Source: DAOUBP01 sp034432655 (GTDB lineage: Bacteria; Chloroflexota; Anaerolineae; CG2-30-64-16). Taken from it: a stretch of DNA of 61,393 bases. Where the stretch lies: NCBI GenBank assembly GCA_034432655.1, contig DAOUBP010000012.1, positions 1 to 61,393 of the forward strand. Direction: 5' to 3'. Below, piece by piece: positions 32,425-39,196 of this stretch. The notes under the pieces are model-generated. The model searched no databases. It saw only the letters and a list, made by a program, of their open reading frames with translations, and was not told where the DNA came from. Every line of letters starts with the position of its first letter. Position 1 is the first letter of the stretch. The translations under genes were made by a program, and so were the position numbers.

Positions 32425-33834
32425 TTAGCGCCGATAGGCCGCCAGAGTGCGTTCACGAGCCAGCGCATGATCCACAATGGGCGCCGGATAATCCTGGCCG
32501 ATGCGACAGCCGGCTTTACGCTGCTCGCTCAAAGGCATCGTCCATGGCTCGTGCAGATAGCGCAAAGGCACATCGGCCAGTTCCGGCACCCACCGACGAA
32601 CATAGGCGCCTTCCGGATCGAACTTAGCCCCCTGCAGGCTGGGATTGAAAACACGAAAATAGGGCGCCGCGTCAGTGCCCACCCCGGCTGTCCACTGCCA
32701 GCCACCGTTGTTGGCCGCCGGATCGCCGTCCACCAGGTGTTGCATAAAGAAGCGTTCACCCCAACGCCAGTCCACCAACAAATCCTTTACGAGGAATGAG
32801 GCCACGATCATGCGCGCCCGGTTGTGCATCCAACCGGTGGCTACCAGTTGCCGCATGGCCGCATCTACCACCGGATATCCCGTGCGGCCCTCACACCAGG
32901 CCCGGAATTCGGCTTCGTTGTTGCGCCAGGGGATGTCGCGCAGACGCTCTTGAAACGCCTGTTCTAGAACAAAAGGAAAATAGTACAGGATCGCCATGTA
33001 GAACTCGCGCCAGATCAACTCGTTGAGCCACGTTTCAGCACCTTTGCGAGCGGCCGGGCCAGACGCCTGTTCCATTGCCCGTAGCGCAGCCACGGCCGCA
33101 CGCCGGGCAGAGATCATGCCAAACCGCAGATAGGGTGAGAGCTGAGAGGTGCCGTTTAGGTCCATCCGATTCCGGTCCTCCGCATAGCGGGCGATAGGAG
33201 CAGAGGAGCTTCCCGCAAATGCTTCCAGCCGGCGCAGCGCTTCTCTCTCACCAGGGGGAAAGGTCACGCCCGATGGCAATACCGGATCCTCAGGGATAGC
33301 CAGGCTTTCCAGCCCTTCCGGCACTGCGGGCAGCTTCTCCGGCGGCGTCCAAAGCTGTGAAGGGGTGGGCAACGGTAACGCTTTCCATGCCCGACTGAAA
33401 GGGGTGAACACGGTGTAGGGTGTGTGATCTGCCTTCAAAATCACATCGAACGGATGCACCGTAAGGCCCGGCGTCAAGTGGAGGGGTAACTGAGCCCCGA
33501 TCTCAGCATCACGACGCCGCGCATAAGGCCACGGGTCCGCCTCGGCGTAGATCGCCGTCGCGCCGGTCTCGGCAGCCAACCGAGTAAGTTCGGCCAGCGG
33601 CTTGCCCCGACGCACGATCAGACGGCTGCCCCGGCCGCGCAATTCAGCATCCAACGCCCGCAGACCGCCGAAAAGGAAGGCGACCCGCTTATCGCTGACG
33701 TCGGCCGCAGACAGCAACACCGGGTCCAACACAAACACAGGCACCACCTGCCCGCCGTGTGCCAAAGCAGCCTGCAGCGCCTCGTTATCGTTCAGGCGCA
33801 GATCGCGCCGGGCCCACCAGATGACTGTGGTCAT
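32425..33834 (-). CDS. Deoxyribodipyrimidine photolyase (class I CPD photolyase)
   Basis: The 469-residue product has the N-terminal antenna domain (TTVIWWARRDLRLNDNEALQAAL) and the FAD-binding half with GTSQLSPYLRFGMISARR, ELIWREFYMAIL, GRTGYPVVDAAMRQL, TGWMHNRARMIVASFL and GDPAANNGGWQWTAGVGTDAAPYFRVFNP. It splits cyclobutane pyrimidine dimers with light. GGAGG precedes the ATG. Its presence implies a light-exposed habitat. Confidence 0.95.
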   Translation of the reverse strand: MTTVIWWARRDLRLNDNEALQAALAHGGQVVPVFVLDPVLLSAADVSDKRVAFLFGGLRALDAELRGRGSRLIVRRGKPLAELTRLAAETGATAIYAEADPWPYARRRDAEIGAQLPLHLTPGLTVHPFDVILKADHTPYTVFTPFSRAWKALPLPTPSQLWTPPEKLPAVPEGLESLAIPEDPVLPSGVTFPPGEREALRRLEAFAGSSSAPIARYAEDRNRMDLNGTSQLSPYLRFGMISARRAAVAALRAMEQASGPAARKGAETWLNELIWREFYMAILYYFPFVLEQAFQERLRDIPWRNNEAEFRAWCEGRTGYPVVDAAMRQLVATGWMHNRARMIVASFLVKDLLVDWRWGERFFMQHLVDGDPAANNGGWQWTAGVGTDAAPYFRVFNPSLQGAKFDPEGAYVRRWVPELADVPLRYLHEPWTMPLSEQRKAGCRIGQDYPAPIVDHALARERTLAAYRR

Positions 33835-33882
33835 GTTTCCTCCTTCTGTTGTGCCGCCGGTCGGCAGATGGTGGATGCGGAC

Positions 33883-33911
33883 AGTTTACGTGCAAGCCAT
33901 CATCCGGTCAA
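33883..33911 (-). promoter_or_regulatory. Promoter of the photolyase gene
   Basis: On the minus strand TTGACC (33906-33911), 17 bp and TAAACT (33883-33888), about 40 nt before the ribosome-binding site. Confidence 0.55.
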
Positions 33912-33925
33912 GTCGGGCTTGCGTG

Positions 33926-33955
33926 TTGGCATCACAAGCGATGCCGGTGTATACT
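33926..33955 (+). promoter_or_regulatory. Promoter with operator-like repeat for the GNAT/racemase operon
   Basis: TTGGCA (33926-33931), 18 bp and TATACT (33950-33955). GGCATC-N6-GATGCC (33928-33945) overlaps the -35 and fills the spacer, where a bound regulator would block polymerase. Confidence 0.55.
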
Positions 33956-34011
33956 GCGGCCTGAATCTTGCACGGCGCACAAAAAGAGAGATAGGAGCAA
34001 CACGCCACGCC

Positions 34012-34572
34012 ATGATCGAACAACCGATCCTCCATACCGAACGCCTGACACTGCGCCCCTTCACCCTGGCCGACGCGGCTGATGTACAACGGCTTGCCGG
34101 CGCATTTGAAATCGCATCCGTCACAGCACACATCCCACATCCCTACGAGGATGGCATGGCCGAGACCTGGATCAACACCCACCCGGCGCAGTTGGCCGAC
34201 GGCACGGGCATCACCTATGCGATCACCCTGACGGAGACGGGCGAGCTGTGCGGCGCGATCAGCTTGATGCTGAAGCCGGAGCACCAACGCGCGGAGATGG
34301 GCTACTGGATCGGCGTACCCTATTGGGGTCGCGGTTACTGCACCGAAGCAGCGCGTGCGCTGCGCGACTATGGCTTCCGAGCGCTGGGGCTGCACCGCAT
34401 CCTGGCCGTCCATCTGACGCGCAACCCGGCGTCAGGCCGCGTGATGCAGAAGATCGGCATGCGCCACGAAGGGACGTTGCGCGAGCACGTGCGCAAATGG
34501 GGCGTCTTTGAGACGGTCGAATGCTACGCCATCCTGCGCAGCGAATGGGAGGCAGAACAATCGGGACGATGA
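34012..34572 (+). CDS. GNAT acetyltransferase (RimJ/RimL type)
   Basis: The 186-residue product has ILHTERLTLRPFTLADAADVQRL, GYWIGVPYWGRGYCTEAARAL (acetyl-CoA pyrophosphate loop) and NPASGRVMQKIGMRHEGTLREHV. This is the pattern of protein/amino-acid N-acetyltransferases of the RimJ/RimL group. The acceptor is unknown. It overlaps the next GNAT gene by 4 nt (ATGA). Confidence 0.85.
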   Translation: MIEQPILHTERLTLRPFTLADAADVQRLAGAFEIASVTAHIPHPYEDGMAETWINTHPAQLADGTGITYAITLTETGELCGAISLMLKPEHQRAEMGYWIGVPYWGRGYCTEAARALRDYGFRALGLHRILAVHLTRNPASGRVMQKIGMRHEGTLREHVRKWGVFETVECYAILRSEWEAEQSGR

Positions 34573-35456
34573 AGAAAACAGCAGCTTATCACATCCGAAC
34601 AATTGACCAGCCCAACGAGCTCGCTCAAGTGGTAGAACTCCAGCGCCTCGTGTGGCCGGGCTCGGATGTGGAGATCGTACCCTCACACCTGTTGCTGACA
34701 GCTGCCCACAACGGCGGATTGATGGCCGGTGCCTTTGTAGAAGAGACCCTGGTCGGCTTTGTCTTCAGCTTTTTGGGCTTTCATGAACGCCAGGGGCGGC
34801 GCTGGCTGAAACACTGTTCGCATATGCTCGGAGTACACCCTGAATTTCAGGACGCCGGCATCGGCAGAGCACTGAAATCCTATCAGCGCGAGTTCGTCCT
34901 GAGTCAGGGGCTGGAGCTGATTACCTGGACCTATGACCCCTTGCTGGCGCGCAACGCGCATCTCAATCTGGCCAGGTTGGGCGCAGAGTGCAACACCTAT
35001 CTGACAGACTTCTACGGCGAGCTGGCCGATGGCCTCAACGTAGGCCTGCCCACCGATCGCTTTCAGGTGGATTGGTGGATCGCCACGCCGCGCGTAGCGG
35101 AACGCCTGCGGTCCGATCCCGCCTCGCGGCCAGGCCTCGACGCATACCTGGCCGCCGGCGCCCGGCTGATCAACCCGCCAAGCGTCCCGGGCCAACCGGT
35201 GCCCCCAACAGACACAGTTTTCCCTGAACAGCTGCCCGCCACAGTTCTGCTGGAGATCCCGGCCGACTTCCTGGCGCTCAAAGCGGCCGATCCGGCCGCT
35301 GCGCGACGTTGGCGCCTTGCCACGCGTGCAGGGTTCCTTGCGCTGTTCAAACAAGGTTACACTGCCACAGACTTCATCTACCAACCCGGCCCGCCCGCGC
35401 GCGGCTTTTACGTGCTCAGCCTGGCATCTCCCCCACATCAGGAGCCCAAGCCGTGA
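34569..35456 (+). CDS. COG3375-type GNAT acyltransferase (putative amino-acid succinyl/acyltransferase)
   Basis: The 295-residue product has an N-terminal GNAT core (LQRLVWPGSDVEIVP, then HSHMLGVHPEFQDAGIGRALK-type CoA loop, WTYDPLLARNAHLNLARLGA). A C-terminal extension with RFQVDWWIATPRVAERL and EIPADFLALKAADPA is typical of COG3375. Homologues often sit beside N-succinylamino-acid racemase, as here (4-nt overlap with the next gene). They are proposed to acylate D-amino acids so the racemase can convert them. Function is by family and context. Confidence 0.82.
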   Translation: MKKTAAYHIRTIDQPNELAQVVELQRLVWPGSDVEIVPSHLLLTAAHNGGLMAGAFVEETLVGFVFSFLGFHERQGRRWLKHCSHMLGVHPEFQDAGIGRALKSYQREFVLSQGLELITWTYDPLLARNAHLNLARLGAECNTYLTDFYGELADGLNVGLPTDRFQVDWWIATPRVAERLRSDPASRPGLDAYLAAGARLINPPSVPGQPVPPTDTVFPEQLPATVLLEIPADFLALKAADPAAARRWRLATRAGFLALFKQGYTATDFIYQPGPPARGFYVLSLASPPHQEPKP

Positions 35457-36574
35457 TCATCGAACGCATCCACCTCTACCACCTGCGCATGCCGCTGGTG
35501 GCGCCCTTTGAGACCTCCTTCGGCCGCGTCACCGAGCGGGAGTGCATCCTGATCGAGATCCACTCCGAGGGCCTGACCGGCTGGGGAGAGTGCGTGGCCG
35601 ACCGCGACCCCGGCTACGCTTACGAGACGACCGGCACTGCCTGGCACATCCTGACGGAGTTCCTGGTGCCCGCTATCCTGGGACAGGACGTGGCCGGCCC
35701 GGCCGATTTTCAGACGCGCGTCAGCCGGGTGCGTGGCCACCCCATGGCCAAGGCCGGGGTCGAACTGGCGCTATGGGACCTGTTGGGCAAACGGGAGGGC
35801 CGCTCCTTGCGGGATCTGTTGGGCGGCACGCGCGACCGGGTAGAAGTGGGGGTATCGGCGGGTCTGCAGGCCTCGCCCGAAGCATTGGTGGACACTGTGG
35901 CTCGCTACCTGGATCAGGGCTACCGCCGGATCAAGATCAAAATCAAACCCGGCCGGGATGTGGCCGACGCGACGGCGGTCCGGCGCGCGTTCCCCCAGAT
36001 CCGCCTGCAGGTGGACGCCAACTCTGCCTACACCCTGGAAACGGCGACAGCACTCCGCGCCCTGGACGACCTGGGCCTGTTGCTCATCGAGCAGCCGTTG
36101 GCCGAGGACGACATCTGGGATCACAGCAAGCTCCAGGCGCAGTTCCGCACCCCCATCTGCCTGGACGAGAGCATCCTCTCCGCCCGGCACGCGCGGCAAG
36201 CGTTAGAGATGAAAGCCTGTCGGGTGATCAACATCAAAGCGGGCCGGGTGGGCGGGCTGAGCCAGGCGGTCGCAATCCACGATCTGTGCCGCGCGGCCGG
36301 CGTACCGGTCTGGTGCGGCGGCATGTTGGAGACTGGCGTGGGCCGCGCCGGCAACCTGGCGCTGGCCAGCCTGCCCGGCTTCACCCTGCCGGGCGACATC
36401 TCAGCGACGGACCGCTACTACCGACAGGACATCATCAGAGAACGGTTCGTCCTCAACCCTGATAGCACAATCAACGTACCGGCCGGGCCGGGGCTGGGGG
36501 TGACGGCGGATGAGGACGCAGTGGCGCGCTTCTGTGTCCGGCGGGGGAAGTTTTCCCCGCCCAGCCCCACATAA
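35453..36574 (+). CDS. N-acylamino-acid racemase / o-succinylbenzoate synthase family (MenC-type enolase)
   Basis: The 373-residue product is an enolase-superfamily enzyme of the NSAR/OSBS branch. It has N-terminal capping domain residues APFETSFGRVTERE, catalytic KIKIKPG, metal ligands in LQVDANSAYT, LLIEQPL and CLDESI, and the second catalytic Lys in INIKAGRVGG. The start is the GTG at 35453, overlapping the preceding stop, with AGGAG 9 nt upstream. No other menaquinone gene is present, so a racemase in D-amino-acid salvage is favoured over MenC. The C-terminal ~10 residues (KFSPPSPT) look like read-through into a hairpin region. Confidence 0.85.
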   Translation: MIIERIHLYHLRMPLVAPFETSFGRVTERECILIEIHSEGLTGWGECVADRDPGYAYETTGTAWHILTEFLVPAILGQDVAGPADFQTRVSRVRGHPMAKAGVELALWDLLGKREGRSLRDLLGGTRDRVEVGVSAGLQASPEALVDTVARYLDQGYRRIKIKIKPGRDVADATAVRRAFPQIRLQVDANSAYTLETATALRALDDLGLLLIEQPLAEDDIWDHSKLQAQFRTPICLDESILSARHARQALEMKACRVINIKAGRVGGLSQAVAIHDLCRAAGVPVWCGGMLETGVGRAGNLALASLPGFTLPGDISATDRYYRQDIIRERFVLNPDSTINVPAGPGLGVTADEDAVARFCVRRGKFSPPSPT

Positions 36575-36621
36575 TGGGGTGAGCTTGAGTTCGTTGACTT
36601 CTTCATTTCCTTTCTCCCCCT

Positions 36622-37857
36622 TCACTTCCTCACCCCCTCCCCGGCCAGCTTCCCCGTCACCCACGCCCATAGGAAATTGTACCCGCCGATCGGCCCGAAC
36701 GCGTCCAGCAGCTCGCCGCACAGGTAGAGGCCAGGTGTGCGGCGGCTTTCCAATGTCGCCGGGTTTACCTCGCTCAGCGCCACGCCGCCGCCGGTGACCT
36801 CGGCCGTCTTGTAGCCCTCGTGGCCGGTCCAGGGCAGCTCGTAGTGGGTTAGGAGTTCCACCAGGCGCAGGCGGTCCTCGCGACGCAGCTGCGCGCCGGT
36901 GACATCGGCCAGGCCCGCTTCGGTCAAGAGCTGGGCGGCCAGCCGGGCAGTCAACGGTTCGCGCAAGAGGGGGAGCAGCGGCCCTTTGCGGCTGCGCAGC
37001 AGCGCGTCCCACGCCTCTGCGCCCAGCGGCGACCATTGCACCCAAACAGGCGTGCGCGGCCCGCCCAACATCAGAGAGCGAACCGCCAGGTGCGAGATGT
37101 TGAGCACCGCGGGCCCGCTGTAGCCGCGATGGGTGAAGAGAAAGCCCCCCGCACTGCGAAAGACGCGCTTGCCGCCGGGCAGCGGCGCGCTGAGGCTGAC
37201 CTCCTGTAAGCTGAGACCGGCCAATGCGCGGTGTGCCGGGTGATCACAGGTCAACGGCACCAGGGCAGGATAGGGCGGCACGATCGCATGGCCAAGCGCC
37301 CTGGCGATGGCCAGCCCGATGCCGTCGCTGCCTGTCGCCGGCACCGAAAGGCCGCCGGTCGCCAGGATCACGCGCGCCGCGCTCAGTCGGGTGCCGTCGG
37401 CCAGCACCACGATCCAGCGGTCCCCCTCAGGCACCAGATCGCATACTCGAGACCCTGTCCGCAGCGTCACCCCTCGCGCCTGGGCGGCGCCAAGCAGCGC
37501 GTCCAGCACAACCCGCGCCCTGTTGGCAACCGGGAAAAGCTTGCCGGTCTCCGGCTCCAGCCGCAAAGGGACGCGCAGGTCTGCCTCAAAAAAGCGCCGC
37601 ACCTCGGCCAGCGGCCAGGAACGCAGGATCTTGGCCAGGGCATGGGGCGAGCTATCGGTGTGGAAATCCTCGGCCGCGGCGTGGGCAGGCAGCACGTTGC
37701 AGCGGCCGCCGCCGCTGATCAGGATCTTCTTGCCGGGGCGGTCGCTGCCCTCCAACAGCAACACCGGCCGCGGCCCGCCCGCGGCGAAAATGGCGGCCAT
37801 GAGCCCGGCCGCGCCCGCGCCGATGACGATGATGGGCTGTTCCCGGGCAGCAGGCAT
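36622..37857 (-). CDS. BaiN/HI0933-family NAD(P)/FAD-dependent oxidoreductase
   Basis: The 411-residue flavoprotein has FAD-binding IIVIGAGAAGLMAAIFAA and the family marker GSDRPGKKILISGGGRCNV. It also has ILATGGLSVPATGSDGIG, the GGVALSEVNPATLESRRTPGLYLCGELLD block and GPIGGYNFLWAWVTGKLAG at the end. Members reduce C=C bonds in various substrates or have unknown roles. Start at 37857 (a TTG one codon upstream is an alternative). It lies 6 nt from queG and is probably in its operon. Confidence 0.93.
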   Translation of the reverse strand: MPAAREQPIIVIGAGAAGLMAAIFAAGGPRPVLLLEGSDRPGKKILISGGGRCNVLPAHAAAEDFHTDSSPHALAKILRSWPLAEVRRFFEADLRVPLRLEPETGKLFPVANRARVVLDALLGAAQARGVTLRTGSRVCDLVPEGDRWIVVLADGTRLSAARVILATGGLSVPATGSDGIGLAIARALGHAIVPPYPALVPLTCDHPAHRALAGLSLQEVSLSAPLPGGKRVFRSAGGFLFTHRGYSGPAVLNISHLAVRSLMLGGPRTPVWVQWSPLGAEAWDALLRSRKGPLLPLLREPLTARLAAQLLTEAGLADVTGAQLRREDRLRLVELLTHYELPWTGHEGYKTAEVTGGGVALSEVNPATLESRRTPGLYLCGELLDAFGPIGGYNFLWAWVTGKLAGEGVRK

Positions 37858-37863
37858 CAACAG

Positions 37864-39123
37864 TTACCCTCCCGCTTGCGCCAACACAATCTCCTCCTGC
37901 ACCCACAGATCGGCTTCCTGTACCAACGCATTTGCGAAGGCGCTTTCAACCTGCGCGCCGCCGATTTGGCCCAACGCCCAGGCCGCGTGGCCACGCACCA
38001 GCGGCTCAGGATCGGACAGCAGCGGGATCAGAAAAGGGATGAGGGAGGGATCGCGGCTGTTACCGGCCGCCACGCATGCGTTGCGCACCAGGCCGCGACG
38101 TTTGGCCCGCAGCACCGGTGTGCCGCGGAAGCGGGCGCGAAATGTCGCTTCGTCCAGGGCCAGGAGTTCAGCAAGCGGCATAACAGGGGGAAGCATGGTG
38201 CCGCCGGCCCGCGTCTGTTCCGTGAGTGAGCCTTCGGGACTCTGGAGTCGAGGCTTTAGCCGGTTCCCTTCGTCATCCACGAGACCGGCTAACCCCAAAG
38301 GGGGCTGGCGCACAGACTCGAGTCCAATCTGCGTAATCCGGCGCACCCGGTTATACGGACACACCTCCTGGCACACATCGCACCCGAAGACCCACTGGCC
38401 CATCAGCGGCCGCAGCGCACGCGGGATCGGCCCGCGCAGTTCGATAGTCAGATACGAAATGCACCGCCGCGCATCCAGCACGTGCGGCGCCACGAACGCC
38501 CGCGTCGGACAGGCATCCAAACAGCGCGTACAGCGGCCACAACCCTGATAAGGCCGGCGCACCGGTGTGCCGACTTCCGGGTTCCAGCTTCCAGCTTCCA
38601 GCACCTCCGGCACCATCAGCCCTCCGATGAACGTCCACGAACCCAGCCCCGGCGTGATCAGGCATGTGTTGCGGCCGATGAAGCCCAGGCCGGCCTGCTC
38701 GGCGAAGTCGCGCTCCAGCACCGGCGCCGAGTCCACGAAGACTTTAGCCAGGGTTTGGCGGCCCGTCCGCGCCCGGATGAACGCATCCAGGGCATAGAGC
38801 TTCGGCTTGATGACCTCGTGGTAGTCGGGCCAGATTGCGTAGCGGGCGATGCGGCCGCGGGTTGCGTCAGGCCTGCTGTCCGGCCGATGACCAGGGTCAT
38901 GATTCGCAAGCAACACAAGCACACTGGCCGCCTCTGGCGCAAACTGCCTGGGGGCAAGCCGTTTGGCGGCCTGAGAAGCCAGATAGGCCATTTCGCCGTG
39001 ATAGCCGCTGGCCAACCAGGCTGCGAACTGCGTCGCGTAGCGCGGCGGGCCGATTGGCAGGACGGCTGCCCGGTCAAAGCCCAACGTGTGTGCGTAAGCC
39101 AATATCTCGGAGGTGAGTGACAT
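37864..39123 (-). CDS. queG: Epoxyqueuosine reductase QueG
   Basis: The 419-residue product has the QueG cobalamin-binding N-terminal domain (FDRAAVLPIGPP, RIARYAIWPDYHEVIKPKL, KVFVDSAPVLERDFAEQAGLGFIGRNTCLI). It also has two [4Fe-4S] motifs (CGRCTRCLDACP and CDVCQEVCPYN) and a C-terminal HEAT-like repeat (SDPEPLVRGHAAWALGQIGG). It catalyses the last step of queuosine synthesis on tRNA. Two in-frame oddities are present. One is an inserted ~62-bp palindromic element (coding roughly PLGLAGLVDDEGNRLKPRLQ). The other is a triple heptamer (TTCCAGC) coding EVLEAGSWNPE just before the first cluster. Confidence 0.93.
   Translation of the reverse strand: MSLTSEILAYAHTLGFDRAAVLPIGPPRYATQFAAWLASGYHGEMAYLASQAAKRLAPRQFAPEAASVLVLLANHDPGHRPDSRPDATRGRIARYAIWPDYHEVIKPKLYALDAFIRARTGRQTLAKVFVDSAPVLERDFAEQAGLGFIGRNTCLITPGLGSWTFIGGLMVPEVLEAGSWNPEVGTPVRRPYQGCGRCTRCLDACPTRAFVAPHVLDARRCISYLTIELRGPIPRALRPLMGQWVFGCDVCQEVCPYNRVRRITQIGLESVRQPPLGLAGLVDDEGNRLKPRLQSPEGSLTEQTRAGGTMLPPVMPLAELLALDEATFRARFRGTPVLRAKRRGLVRNACVAAGNSRDPSLIPFLIPLLSDPEPLVRGHAAWALGQIGGAQVESAFANALVQEADLWVQEEIVLAQAGG
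38249..38311 (-). repeat. Palindromic element R1, inserted in frame in queG
   Basis: A 63-bp unit with perfect 9-bp arms (TTAGCCGGT at 38256-38264, ACCGGCTAA at 38284-38292) and conserved flanks. Read on the minus strand it starts GCGCCAGCCCCC and ends AACCGGCTAAAGCCTCG. It matches R2 at 40610-40671 in the helicase gene. It codes for a linker between the second Fe-S cluster and the HEAT-like domain. Confidence 0.8.
38582..38602. repeat. Heptamer tandem array (TTCCAGC)3 in queG
   Basis: Three perfect tandem TTCCAGC units inside the queG coding sequence. A different heptamer triplet lies in the neighbouring helicase gene. Confidence 0.85.
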
Positions 39124-39184
39124 CGTGGATCAGATTATAACATCTTTCGGCGCGCGCCGTTACCACAGATTTGCCTGTTGCAGG

Positions 39185-39190
39185 TATAAT
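39185..39190 (+). promoter_or_regulatory. -10 element placing the helicase transcript start at its ATG
   Basis: TATAAT at 39185-39190 predicts a transcript start at about 39197, which is the A of the helicase ATG. No ribosome-binding site is present, so the mRNA is probably leaderless. No good -35 is seen. Confidence 0.5.
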
Positions 39191-39196
39191 CAGCGC

